Positions 45,502 through 54,200 of a DNA stretch of 64,000 bases are shown piece after piece. The stretch is from Streptomyces triculaminicus (GTDB lineage Bacteria > Actinomycetota > Actinomycetes > Streptomycetales > Streptomycetaceae). Made by a program: the position numbers and the translations under genes. How positions within the stretch are numbered: the first letter of the stretch is position 1; every line of letters begins with the position of its first letter. Under the pieces are notes generated by a model that had not been told where the DNA came from, made no database searches, and was given only the letters and a program-made list of their open reading frames with translations. The stretch lies in NCBI RefSeq assembly GCF_017349075.1, contig NZ_JAFMOF010000002.1, positions 1,818,191 to 1,882,190 of the forward strand, written 5' to 3'.

Positions 45502-46884
45502 TCAGACCAGTTCGGGTTGCGGTTTCGGTTGCCGCGCTGGTGCGGCCTTCGGGGCCTCCGAGTCCCACAGTCTGGTGGTCCGTATATAGAGGTGGATCAC
45601 CGAGGCCGTCGCCAGAATGAGAAGCGGTCCGAACACCCACGGGTGTTCGGCCATCTCCATCGGCAGGTAGCGGTATGACACCAGGAATGCAACGAAGACC
45701 GTTGCACCATAAGCGACCATCTGGATTCCTGACCGATCCCAGCCACGGTCGAGCGCGCGCAGACCGGCCTCGATCGTGAGCGTGAACACCACGCCGGCGA
45801 TGATGTCCGTGCCGTAGTGGTAGCCGAATCCCAGCGTTGCGCCGAGCGTGGCAATCAGCCAGAATGCGCCTGCGAATCGCAGAAGCCTTGGACCCTTTCG
45901 GGAATGAATGAAGATGGCGGTAGCCCACGCGGTGTGCAGGCTGGGCATGCAGTTGCGGGGCGTGATCTCGTCGAATGGCATCTGGTGCGGCGCAGCGAGC
46001 GTCGGCGCCGTGTTCGGCCACAGGTCGGCCACCGCCCAGTGGCCGCCGTCGGCGCCGTAGGCGAAGATCGGACCTACCACCGGGAAGATCATGTAGATGC
46101 CCGGCCCGAGGAGGCCGATCATCAGGAAGGTGCGCACCAGGTGATGGCGCGGGAAGCGGCGCTCGGCCGCCACTTTGCGCAGCTGGTACAGCGCGACGAC
46201 GGACGCCGCCACCGCGAGCTGAATGTAGACGTAGTCGAGAACATGCTCGCCGATCGGACCGCTGGCCCTGACGATCCGGCCTATGAGCCACGACGGGTCG
46301 CCCAGCGCGTGATCGGCGGTCGCCACATACTGGTCGAGCACCGCCGGCCGGGTCTTCGACGTGATGAGCAGCCAGGTATCGCCGGTCTTACGGCCGGCCA
46401 CCAGCAGCAGGCCCAGCCCGACACCCTTCAGCAGCAGAATGCGTTCCCGGCCGGTGCGGCGCGTGACAGCGATGACCGCATAGCCCAAAATCACCCACAA
46501 CGCGCCGTTGCCGAAGAAATGGCCGTGGCTCATCTTGATGTCGAACGCCCACCGCACCAGCACGAAGACGACGTCGATGCCGATCGCGACAGCAGCCGCG
46601 ATCCATCGTTGCCGCCAGGTGAGCACCACCATCATCAACGCCATGCTGGCGTACAGCAGCGGACCCGATTTAGGGGCGAATATCACCTCCTTCGCCTGGT
46701 TGGTGATCGGCCCCGGTTGTCCGTAGTGACGCGCGGCGATCTCCAGCGCGATGAAAAAACCGAGGGCCACCACGCCCACTGTGGCCCACAGTATCGCCCG
46801 TGGCTGACGCCACGCGGCGAATGTATTTCTGCGGTTTATTCGCGAAAGCACCCGTGATGATATGGATATCAATTGTTTGGCCAA
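45502..46884 (-). CDS. PAP2-superfamily integral membrane enzyme (Aur1/inositolphosphotransferase-like)
   Basis: 460 residues, about 10-12 hydrophobic segments. Catalytic motifs are CMPSLHTAWAT (central His) and FGYHYGTDIIAG (last His and Asp). This is the PAP2_3 type, related to lipid phosphatases and inositol-phosphoryl transferases. It acts at the membrane on a lipid phosphate; the substrate is unknown. Codon use is less GC3-biased than neighbours, and the region upstream (46860-46960) is AT-rich, so recent acquisition is likely (inference). The tail is Pro-rich. Confidence 0.85.
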   Translation of the reverse strand: MAKQLISISSRVLSRINRRNTFAAWRQPRAILWATVGVVALGFFIALEIAARHYGQPGPITNQAKEVIFAPKSGPLLYASMALMMVVLTWRQRWIAAAVAIGIDVVFVLVRWAFDIKMSHGHFFGNGALWVILGYAVIAVTRRTGRERILLLKGVGLGLLLVAGRKTGDTWLLITSKTRPAVLDQYVATADHALGDPSWLIGRIVRASGPIGEHVLDYVYIQLAVAASVVALYQLRKVAAERRFPRHHLVRTFLMIGLLGPGIYMIFPVVGPIFAYGADGGHWAVADLWPNTAPTLAAPHQMPFDEITPRNCMPSLHTAWATAIFIHSRKGPRLLRFAGAFWLIATLGATLGFGYHYGTDIIAGVVFTLTIEAGLRALDRGWDRSGIQMVAYGATVFVAFLVSYRYLPMEMAEHPWVFGPLLILATASVIHLYIRTTRLWDSEAPKAAPARQPKPQPELV

Positions 46885-47166
46885 TTTGATAGATGTTAGC
46901 TAAATGGGTCACTCTTCGTGCTGGATAGCTTAATTTTCCGGTGAGGGCGGGCGGTCAAGCTGATCGTCGTGAGCCCGAACATGCTATCGGAGTGGTGTGG
47001 GTGGGTTTCGCCGGTCACGGGTGGCGCGAAGGTCGGTCAATGACACAACGACGCCTCCCTGCCCGGCGTCATCGCCGGGCATGTCGACGTCTGACCTGGG
47101 ACGGGTGAGGCACCGGGCGGAGGCGCCCGGGTTCGATCTTCTTGGTGGGGATGAGACTGTCTGGTT
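46885..47166. other. Gene-free gap with AT-rich segment and hairpin
   Basis: 46860-46960 is markedly AT-rich and probably holds the promoter of the PAP2 gene. A perfect GCCCGGCG-TCAT-CGCCGGGC hairpin is at 47061-47080. A short coding-like end (NDASLPGVIAGHVDV, stop near 47094) overlaps the hairpin; it has an in-frame stop directly upstream and no start. Confidence 0.4.
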
Positions 47167-47583
47167 GTGTCAGAGATGCTGGATGGGTTGCAGGCGGTCT
47201 TGGCTGAGGCCTCGTCTCCTGCGTGGTCGCAACGTGCCCGCGCCGGGCGTGACCTTGCTTCCTTCGCTGATGTTCCTGAGGCTGCGGAAGCGTTGGTGGG
47301 CCTGCTGCTGGACGCCGCGGACACGGCGGTGACTCGGCAGACGACAGAGGCCCTGGCCCGGGTGGGGACGGTGGCCGCCGTCAGGCTCATCGCTCTCGCG
47401 CTTGCCGAGGCCGACGACAGCCATGCCGACTGGATGCTGACCGGGGTCCATGACGCGCTCGCGGCCCCGGACAGCGCGCTGGACATCTCAGCGGTCTGCG
47501 GGCAGCTCACCCAGGACCCGGAACAAGCCGTTCGTCGGGGTGCCGTGGAGATCTCGGCGTGGGCAGACGACACAAGACGTTGA
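47167..47583 (+). CDS. HEAT-repeat-like small protein
   Basis: 138 residues, all helical. AGRDLASFADVPEAAEALVG, DTAVTRQTTEALARVGTV and DPEQAVRRGAVEISAW have the spacing of HEAT/ARM repeats. GTG 47167 is the likely start; ATG 47176 is possible. No catalytic residues; a protein-interaction role is probable. No operon partner is seen. Confidence 0.7.
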   Translation: MSEMLDGLQAVLAEASSPAWSQRARAGRDLASFADVPEAAEALVGLLLDAADTAVTRQTTEALARVGTVAAVRLIALALAEADDSHADWMLTGVHDALAAPDSALDISAVCGQLTQDPEQAVRRGAVEISAWADDTRR

Positions 47584-47737
47584 GCTTCGCGCAAGTGGGG
47601 GAGCGCCAGGTACGGCCGGGGTTGACGGGCGTGTGTTGCGTGCCGGCGGGAAGAGAGGTGTCCTGACGGTGGGCGGGGTGCGGCATCCGAAGGCTGAGCA
47701 GGACTCGCCAGGGCGGCACCACCGTCCCGTACCCGTA

Positions 47738-47761
47738 GGCCCGGGTCGTGCTGCCCGGGCC
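47738..47761. promoter_or_regulatory. Hairpin upstream of secreted protein gene
   Basis: GGCCCGGG and CCCGGGCC, perfect 8-bp arms with an 8-nt loop, 67 bp before the ATG at 47829. It may be a 5' UTR element or a terminator from upstream. Confidence 0.35.
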
Positions 47762-47828
47762 CCGCCGGCACATCCGGGGCGGCGTACGGCGGCAGCCGAT
47801 GCTCCCCGCCTCCGTCGGAGGAGTACCC

Positions 47829-48212
47829 ATGAAGCGACACCGTCTCCGTCTTCCCTCCCTCGTCTTCCCCCTGCTCGCCGCCGTGCTGGTGGCGCTGACG
47901 CCGCTCGGCCCCGCTCGGCCCGCCCGGGCGGCGGACCCCTGCGGCACCAAGCCCGACGACTATGTGGGCGTGACATACCGCCTCAACGCCCCGGAGACCA
48001 CCCTCAGGATCACGTTCCGGGCCGGCGGCGTATTCGAGTACGAGCTCGGTGACGGGGTGATCCACCAGGGAACGTACACCGCCACACCACAGGCCCTGTC
48101 ACTCGTGACCGAGGGTACGGACCGCAGCGTCTTCCGGGGCTGCGACGGGACGTCGGCCACCCCCGGCGTGATCGTCTTCCCGGGCGGCATCGTCGTCCAG
48201 AACACCAGCTGA
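47829..48212 (+). CDS. Small secreted protein
   Basis: 127 residues. Signal peptide: KRHRLRLPS, hydrophobic LVFPLLAAVLVALTPLG, and cleavage near ARPARA/AD. The mature part is a beta-rich domain of ~95 residues with two cysteines (ADPCGTKPDDYVGVTYRL and RGCDGTS), probably a disulfide. ATG 47829 follows GGAGGAG by 5 nt, a strong RBS. Function unknown. Confidence 0.8.
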   Translation: MKRHRLRLPSLVFPLLAAVLVALTPLGPARPARAADPCGTKPDDYVGVTYRLNAPETTLRITFRAGGVFEYELGDGVIHQGTYTATPQALSLVTEGTDRSVFRGCDGTSATPGVIVFPGGIVVQNTS

Positions 48213-48274
48213 CAGCCCAGCCCCCCTGCGCTCAACAACGCCCGCCCGGACATTCGACGCTCCTCGTCGCCGCG

Positions 48275-48745
48275 TCAGCCCAGCCCGTCCGCTCCCACCC
48301 GGGCGGACGACTCGTCCAGCGCGGCGTCGGACACCGGCTGGACCGCGCCCGCCAGGTCGTGCACCGGGGAGGGCCCCTTGCACCAGGACTCGATCACCGC
48401 GTTGCCCCGGAAGTCGCGACGGCGGTCGTCGTGGACGTTCCAGCGGTAGGTCTCGTGGCCGGGGTCGCCGGTGTAGTAGTCGGAGGTGTAGATCTCCACG
48501 CGGTGGTCGTCCGGGTCGCGCAGGTAGAGGTAGAAGGCGTTGGAGACGCCGTGTCGGCCGCGACCGCGTTCGATGTGGTGCTCCTGGTGCAGGGCGCCGA
48601 GGATGTCAGGGGCCCGCAGGACCTGGTGGGATTCGTGGGTCGCCAGCCCCAGGTGGTGCAGGCGGGGCCCGGCAGCTCCGGTGAAGGCCACGTCGTGGAC
48701 GGTCGGCTTTCGGTACATCCATGCCGCGTACGTCGACGAGCGCCT
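48275..48745 (-). pseudogene. hpaD: HpaD-type 3,4-dihydroxyphenylacetate 2,3-dioxygenase, C-terminal remnant
   Basis: Only about 150 C-terminal residues remain. AAWMYRKPTVHDVAFTGA, LHHLGLATHESHQ (metal His) and YLYLRDPDDHRVEIYTSDYY (metal Glu) are typical of VOC extradiol dioxygenases acting on homoprotocatechuate. Its N-terminal half is missing: the sequence joins the middle of an aldehyde dehydrogenase gene near 48731-48745. A deletion of more than a kilobase has fused the two. Not active as such. Confidence 0.8.
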
Positions 48746-49396
48746 GACCCGCCTTCGGGCCGGTGCCGTGCACGACGTTCACGACACCGGCCGGTACGCC
48801 CGCCTCGGTGAGGATCTCCGGCCACAGCGAGGCCGACAGCGGGGTCCACTCGGCGGTTTGAGGACAACAGTGCAGCCTGCCGCGAGGGCCGGGGCGAGCT
48901 TCCAGCTCTGCAGCATGAAGGGGGTGTTCCACGGGGTGATGAGGCCCGCGACCCCCGCGGGGCTACGGACCACGTAGCTGAGCTGCTCCTCGCCCTGCCG
49001 GAAGGCTTCCTCGCCGAGCGTGGTGATCACGCCGGCGAAGTGGCGGAAGTTCTCGGCGGCACACCAGGTCTGCCCCCGCGCTTGGCCGATGGGCAGTCCC
49101 GAGTCGTACGACTCGAGGACGGCGAGCCGGTCGTGCCGGTCCTCGACGGCGTCCGCGATGCGGTGCAGGACACGGGCACGCTCGTGGTGGGCGGTCGCCG
49201 CCCAGGCGGGGAAGACGGCGCGTGCAGCGTCCACAGCCTGGGCGACGTCGGCCGGCCCACCCCTGGCCACCTGCGCGTACGGCCGGTTGGAGACCGGATC
49301 CGTCACATCGAGGGTGCGGCCGTCGGCGGCATCGGCGGCCTCGCCTCCGATCCAGTGCCTGACGACGGAAGGCGTCGGCGGTGCGGCGGGGCTCAT
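48731..49396 (-). pseudogene. hpaE: HpaE-type 5-carboxymethyl-2-hydroxymuconate-semialdehyde dehydrogenase, N-terminal remnant
   Basis: From ATG 49396 the ALDH fold runs as VRHWIGGEAADAADGRTLDV … LITPWNTPFMLQSWKLAPAL … TVVLKP. A 1-nt loss at about 48860 then shifts the phase, after which TPLSASLWPEILTEAGVP and GVVNVVHGTG continue. It ends near residue 220 of ~490, before the catalytic Glu and Cys, where it meets the hpaD remnant. It would normally act after HpaD in homoprotocatechuate breakdown. Confidence 0.8.
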
Positions 49397-49990
49397 GCCG
49401 GCCCCGCCCGGCCCGGACGTCCGTGGCCCCGTTCGCGTCGTACCCGTCGAGGAAGGCCCGCACTCGGGCTTTGTACGGCTCCCGGTCGTAGGAGGCGACA
49501 TACGCGCCGGCCATGCGCACCGGGTCGCCGAAGAAGTAGTACTCGTACAGCGCCTGCCGACCGGAGAACGCCGAGCCGCACGTGTCCCACAGCAGGCGGA
49601 ACAGCTTCACGCGCTCGGCCCCTGTCAGCGTCGCCGACTGCAGGTAGGCGTCGATGTCGGCGGCGGCCGGCCCGGTGACGTCGGACCCGGTGGGAGTGGC
49701 CATCAGCCCGGCGGCACCGAGCTTGCGCAGGATCTGCGGGAAGCGCTGGTAGAGCTTGGGGTACAGGTTGCGGGCGGCGTTCAGCGGGGCCCATGCCGGG
49801 GTCAGCACCCCGAACTCGTTCACAGCGGCATCGGCCTCGGCGGCGCGCAGGAAAGCCCGCAGCATCTCCAACGTGGTGATCACCTCTGCCACGTCCTCCT
49901 GGACGTGCTCAGGGTCTCTCCCTGGATGTGCACGGTGGGGCGCGAGTCGGCGAGCCGGTCGAGAAGGTCCTTGCCGGTGCGTGCTGCCAC
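49394..49990 (-). pseudogene. hpaB: HpaB-type 4-hydroxyphenylacetate 3-hydroxylase with internal deletion
   Basis: GTG 49990 (after CCGAGGAG) starts ARTGKDLLDRLADSRPTVHI, the HpaB N-terminus. After ~28 codons the sequence jumps to EHVQEDVAEVITTLEMLRAF, which belongs near residue 320 of this FADH2-dependent oxygenase, so about 0.9 kb is missing. The phase also changes at the joint (near 49907). The C-terminal part (YEYYFFGDPVRMAGAYVASY) looks normal. The whole hpa cluster is broken in order B-E-D. Confidence 0.8.
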
Positions 49991-50274
49991 GTCGGCTCCT
50001 CGGGGTGGTCCGGTGACGGTCACACCTCAGTGGTTCCTTGGCTCACGCCGCAGGGTCGTCCCATGGAGCCTCCGCGCTGTCAGCGATCGATCCCTTCGGG
50101 GTGTCTGACCGACTCTGCCGTACATCAGCCGGCTCGAGCACCCGGTAAATCGGCCCCATCCACGCCTGCACGGGGCCGGTCACCGACGCTTCGCGTCATC
50201 GCCGCGACGGGCGATGGCTCCGGACATACCTGAGGAGACGATGCCCGAAGCGCGCGATCGTGGCGGGCGCGGGC

Positions 50275-51261
50275 TCAGCTGTTGACGAAGTTCAGGCTGG
50301 TCGCGTCGTAGCGGGAGCCCGCGATCTGCTCCGGCGGGGCGGCGGCCTCGATGGCGGCGAGGTCCTCGGGGGACAGCTCGACGGCCAGGGCCGCGCGGTT
50401 CTCCTCCAGGTAGCGCTGTCGCCGGGTGCCCGGGATCGGCACCACGTCGTCGCCTCGGTGCTGCACCCAGGCCAGGGCGAGCTGCCCGGTGGTGACCCCC
50501 TTCGCCTCGGCCAGCTCGTTCAGCTTCGCGACGATCGCCAGGTTTCGTTCGAGGTTGCCGTCGGCGAAGCGCGGCTGGCTGCGCCGCATGTCGGTCTCGG
50601 CCAGCCCGTCGACCGAGCTGTACTGGCCGGTCAGGAAGCCGCGCCCGAGCGGGGAGAAGGGGACCAGGCCGATGCCGAGTTCGCGGCAGACCGGGGCGAT
50701 CTCCGCCTCCAGGTCGCGGGTCCACAGCGACCACTCGCTCTGCAGCGCGGTGATCGGGTGCACCGCGTGCGCCCGCCGGATGGTGCGCGCGCCGGCCTCG
50801 GACAGCCCGAGGTGGCGGACCTTCCCGGCGTGCACCAGCTCGGCCATGGCGCCGACGGTCTCCTCGATCGGCACCTGCGGATCGACCCGGTGCTGGTAGT
50901 AGAGGTCGATGTGGTCGACCCCGAGCCGGCGCAGCGACGCCTCGCACGCCTGTCGGACGTAGGCTGCGTCGCCGCGAACGTGGGTGGGCTCGCCCAGGCG
51001 GTTGGCGAAGCCGAACTTCGTGGCCAGCACCACCTCGTCGCGGCGCCCGGCGACGGCCCGTCCGATCAGCTCCTCGTTGTGTCCGGCGCCGTAGTAGTCG
51101 GAGGTGTCCCAGAAGGTCACCCCGAGGTCGAGAGCGCGGTGCAGTGTCGCGATCGACTGCGCGTCGTCCGTGGCACCGTAGGCGTGGCTCATGCCCATGC
51201 AGCCCAGGCCCTGCGCGGAGACCGTCAGGTTGCCCAGGTGTCGGGTGGGGGTGTCGGTCAT
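50275..51261 (-). CDS. Aldo/keto reductase
   Basis: 328 residues, TIM barrel NADPH-dependent reductase. LGCMGMSHAYG and TFWDTSDYYGAGHNE include the catalytic Asp/Tyr; TKFGF the Lys; YYQHRVDP the His; VPIPGTRR the cofactor site. Close to the YakC/AKR13 group that reduces aldehydes. ATG 51261 follows AGGAGG. About 35 bp upstream is a MerR-type promoter with a 19-bp spacer, so it should be induced by a stress sensor encoded elsewhere (inference). Confidence 0.92.
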   Translation of the reverse strand: MTDTPTRHLGNLTVSAQGLGCMGMSHAYGATDDAQSIATLHRALDLGVTFWDTSDYYGAGHNEELIGRAVAGRRDEVVLATKFGFANRLGEPTHVRGDAAYVRQACEASLRRLGVDHIDLYYQHRVDPQVPIEETVGAMAELVHAGKVRHLGLSEAGARTIRRAHAVHPITALQSEWSLWTRDLEAEIAPVCRELGIGLVPFSPLGRGFLTGQYSSVDGLAETDMRRSQPRFADGNLERNLAIVAKLNELAEAKGVTTGQLALAWVQHRGDDVVPIPGTRRQRYLEENRAALAVELSPEDLAAIEAAAPPEQIAGSRYDATSLNFVNS

Positions 51262-51297
51262 GGTGTTGCCTCCTGAGCTCGGGATCATCTGCCCAGG

Positions 51298-51328
51298 ACG
51301 TTAGGTGTTGGAGCGTGCTCCAAGTCAA
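51298..51328 (-). promoter_or_regulatory. MerR-type promoter of aldo/keto reductase
   Basis: On the minus strand TTGACT, 19-bp spacer, TAACGT. The spacer contains the dyad TTGGAGCACGCTCCAA (51308-51323). The long spacer with a central dyad is the hallmark of MerR-family activation. No MerR gene is in this window. Confidence 0.75.
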
Positions 51329-51562
51329 CTGAACGTCGTGCCTCGCACCTTGAACTGTGCGACGCGCGTTCAGGGGTCACACCAGGCTGACTCCGCACGC
51401 CTACGCCCCGTCGCGGGTCACAGCTCTATCTCGTGGGTGAAGTTGAGCAGTACCTTCACCGGTTTGCGGTCGTGGTTCACCGTGATCCGGCCGAGACGCA
51501 GATTTTCTTGAGCGTGGTGGATGTTGCGCTGCCACATTTCCTGCCAGCTCAACGGACTTCCT

Positions 51563-52207
51563 GTGCACTTCATCTTCTCGTCAGTGGTGTTCTACGGAAT
51601 CGGCCTGGCCATCGCCGTCCTGGCGTTGTCCACCTCGCTCCTGCACGCACCGGCCACTGCCGCCGAACACCGTGCCGCGGCAGCACCGGCCGGTGACTAC
51701 TGCCCGCCGGCCGAAGAGTTCTACGGCGGTGGCCAGTACACGTACACCCGAGTCCAGGTGTGCCTGAACTTCGCCTCCAGCAACCAGGTGATCGTCAGGA
51801 ACAGCGAGACCCAGTACCAGTGGGGCGGCGCTTGGTACTACGCGGACAACAGCTACCCGGCACGCTGGAACGCCACCGGATCGGTGAGCAAAAGCGGTCA
51901 GTCCGGTAACCACGCCACCCCCGACCCGGTCACCCAGGGGTCGGCCAACGGCTCGGCAAGCGGTGGTTCTCCAGTGGTCCTCAACGGCTGCGGCAGCTAC
52001 AGCGTCACCATGACCTTCCACCAGAGCGGCCCGTACTGGACCGACAGCAGCAACGACATCAACAGCGGCCAGCGCAGTTACACCATCAGCGTGCCCTGCC
52101 AGCAGCCGACCGTGCCGGGCTCTGCGTGCCCGGCACGGTACGCGGCCAGCCCTGGGATCGGTCCGGCCGGTCGTAGGGCGACCGCGTCGGACACCCCCGG
52201 ACGTTGA
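51563..52207 (+). CDS. Secreted protein of unknown function
   Basis: About 214 residues from GTG 51563. Signal peptide: FYGIGLAIAVLALSTSLLHA with a TAA cleavage region. The mature part is rich in Tyr, Ser, Asn and Gly (YGGGQYTYTRVQVCLNF; WGGAWYYADNSYPA) and has four cysteines, so disulfides are likely. The C-terminal 30 codons (after SYTISVPCQQ) overlap a terD scrap on the other strand and may not be original; the true stop could be lost. Earlier start codons exist. Confidence 0.6.
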   Translation: MHFIFSSVVFYGIGLAIAVLALSTSLLHAPATAAEHRAAAAPAGDYCPPAEEFYGGGQYTYTRVQVCLNFASSNQVIVRNSETQYQWGGAWYYADNSYPARWNATGSVSKSGQSGNHATPDPVTQGSANGSASGGSPVVLNGCGSYSVTMTFHQSGPYWTDSSNDINSGQRSYTISVPCQQPTVPGSACPARYAASPGIGPAGRRATASDTPGR

Positions 52208-52279
52208 CGCCGTAGTCCTTGGCGACACCGGCGAGGCCGGAGGCGTAGCCCTGGCCGAGGGCGCGGGACTTCCCTGCCG
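52203..52279 (-). pseudogene. TerD C-terminal scrap
   Basis: The codons read RALGQGYASGLAGVAKDYGVNV, the TerD C-terminus. There is no stop after GVNV and no start. It touches the stop of the DUF4190-like gene. Third terD tail in the window, besides 12.9 and 17.1 kb. Confidence 0.7.
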
Positions 52280-52630
52280 TCAGCTGTTGTCGATGAGCAC
52301 CGCCAGTCCGGCGATCAGCCCACCGACCGCCACGATGACAACAGCGGTCACCAGAAGGATCAGCCAGCCGACGAGGATGCCCAGCAGCGCCATGCCGCGC
52401 CCGTCGCCGTCGAGACGGCGCCCTTGGAACCGGCCGATGTGTCCCGCGACGATCGCCACCAAGGCGCAGAGCACCGCCATCGTCACAAAGATGCCGGGGT
52501 TGAGCCAGGCGATCCCCGTGGCGAAGTTGCCGTACGCGCAGACTCCGAAGAGGGCGAACCACAGGCTCACCTTGGCGGGGCGATTCCTGCTGGGCTCGGT
52601 GCGCTGGTTGTTCTGTGAAATGTCGGTCAT
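52280..52630 (-). CDS. DUF4190-like small membrane protein
   Basis: 116 residues. Three hydrophobic segments (LWFALFGVCAYGNF; GIFVTMAVLCALVAIVAGHI; GMALLGILVGWLILLVTAVV) and the motif GHIGRFQGRRLDGDGRGMAL typical of DUF4190 (GRxALxQIrrtgegGRGlAiaGl). ATG 52630. Function unknown. Confidence 0.8.
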   Translation of the reverse strand: MTDISQNNQRTEPSRNRPAKVSLWFALFGVCAYGNFATGIAWLNPGIFVTMAVLCALVAIVAGHIGRFQGRRLDGDGRGMALLGILVGWLILLVTAVVIVAVGGLIAGLAVLIDNS

Positions 52631-52826
52631 GTTGCTTCCTGATGGTTCTTGCGTGGCTCCGTGCCTGCGCGCGGCGTCGAGGATGCGGTGCCCAGAAGGA
52701 CGACCACGGCCACGGCGGAGGCCACCGCTCAGGCGCCCTGCATGGGCACCGCCATAGGCGAGGGCGCGGCCGGCCCCTGCCGCTGTGCCGGTCTCGTGAA
52801 AGGCGTAAGCCCGTGACGTGGTGAGG

Positions 52827-53096
52827 TCAGGCGAAGACACCGATCAACAACTGCAGGCCGAACATGAACACCATGCACAGGCCGACTGCGGCAAGCAGCG
52901 ACTGGACCAAGCCGCGTGGGGTGTCGAACTGGACGAAGTACCCGCCGACGCCCGCGATTCCCAGCAGGGCGCCACCCCAGAGCGCCGGGCCTTCATGCCA
53001 TCTCGCCAGCACGGCTATACCGGCGAGCAACAGGCCCAATGCCGCCAGTTGGCCGGGCGTGGTGATCCTTCTCGAATTGTCCCCCGTATGAGTCAT
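52827..53096 (-). CDS. Small integral membrane protein
   Basis: 89 residues from ATG 53096. Three hydrophobic stretches: LAALGLLLAGIAVLA, ALWGGALLGIAGVGGYFV and SLLAAVGLCMVFMFGLQLLI. No motif recognised. The open frame extends upstream to 53663 but that part is a transposase scrap and noise, so the short form is used. Function unknown. Confidence 0.65.
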   Translation of the reverse strand: MTHTGDNSRRITTPGQLAALGLLLAGIAVLARWHEGPALWGGALLGIAGVGGYFVQFDTPRGLVQSLLAAVGLCMVFMFGLQLLIGVFA

Positions 53097-53499
53097 ACGC
53101 GGAATCCTAGCTTCTCCTCCGGGGCGAACCGGCTGCAGCAGAGGGCAGTCGCGTGAGTTGTCAAGAGGAGGCGGTAGGCGAAGAACAGGACAATCGATCC
53201 TGCGATCGCAGAGATTCAGGTGATGGCGTCGAAGACGCTGCATTGTGGAAGAGGAATTCACGGGTGGCAAAGTCGCCCGAATACGTGCGAGGTCGGCCGC
53301 GGCCCATGCGCAGTCCGTTCCTCGTCCGCCCGCCTTCGTGAGGCCGAGGATTCGCGTGGGGGAAAGGGGCCCGCACAACCGCACGGCCTTGCACAGGCCG
53401 GCTCTGGCAGCGATAGGATCGTCTTCCGACCCCGTAGCCGTTGTTCCAGAGCCCCGCAGCCTGTCGCGGCATCCGATCTCGTCATCGAGAACTGAGTCG

Positions 53500-53663
53500 C
53501 ACGAAAGCCCGTTCCTGCCAGACGCACCCCATGCGGCCGGATCCTGGAGGCCTGGTCCCCGCACCGGCGCCCTGGCGGCGCGTTCACGAGTGGCGCGTCC
53601 CCGTCGGCGGGCTGCTTGAAGCAACGGCTCGATCCGTGCCCACTGGGCATCAGCCGACGACAC
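53500..53663 (-). mobile_element. IS5-type transposase N-terminal scrap
   Basis: SSADAQWARIEPLLQ at the start is the usual N-terminus of IS5-family transposases (DAQWxRIEPLLP). The continuation is degraded and no DDE motif or inverted repeats are seen. 53097-53730 otherwise holds no gene. Confidence 0.45.
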
Positions 53664-53730
53664 GCAGACCAGCGATCGGATGACGTGCGAGAAGCGGCCT
53701 GGTCGATCCGGAGTGAGCTCGTATCGGACC

Positions 53731-54099
53731 TCAACGCCGGGCCAGCGTCAGCACACTCAGACCGAACATCAAGACGCCCAGGGGAATATGAACCGCTGGG
53801 ACGTGCGCGATGCCCAGCATGACCTGGACCGAGGCGAGTACGAGGAATCCTGACGCGTGCCGGACAGGCCGAGGCGAGCTGCCGCCCGGCTTCCACGCCA
53901 GCACCGCCGTGAGCACATACAGCATCGACGCCCCGTACATCACACGGGCTCCGACGCTGTGCAGCGTCTCTCCGTAGGACGAGGTCAGCAGCAGTCCGGC
54001 GGAAACCGCCTGAAGGAAGATGGTCAGGGTCTGCAGGGCGATCGCGATCTTCAGGAACAAGGAGTTGCGTTGTGTCTTCGCCGTCACCTGAGTGGCCAT
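53731..54099 (-). CDS. Membrane protein, DUF6220-like
   Basis: 122 residues with four hydrophobic segments (IAIALQTLTIFLQAVSAGLL; VMYGASMLYVLTAVLAW; GFLVLASVQVMLGIAH; LGVLMFGLSVLTLA). The four-helix shape and neighbour fit DUF6220 proteins, which often lie beside sigma-J-type genes. ATG 54099. It is divergent from the ECF41 sigma gene 100 bp away and could be a target or partner. Confidence 0.7.
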   Translation of the reverse strand: MATQVTAKTQRNSLFLKIAIALQTLTIFLQAVSAGLLLTSSYGETLHSVGARVMYGASMLYVLTAVLAWKPGGSSPRPVRHASGFLVLASVQVMLGIAHVPAVHIPLGVLMFGLSVLTLARR

Positions 54100-54200
54100 G
54101 TCACAGTCCTCTTTTCCGCCCTCGGGCAGGAGCTCGATAAGGTCTCACCAGTCCGACGACGCGGGCCTGCGAAAGGTAAGGCGAGGGGGCGGCCGGAAGC

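Noticed and set aside
43049..46291. 1,080-codon open frame on the minus strand
   Set aside because: Antisense shadow of the giant gene and of the PAP2 gene; Arg/Gly/Pro-rich, no family motif.
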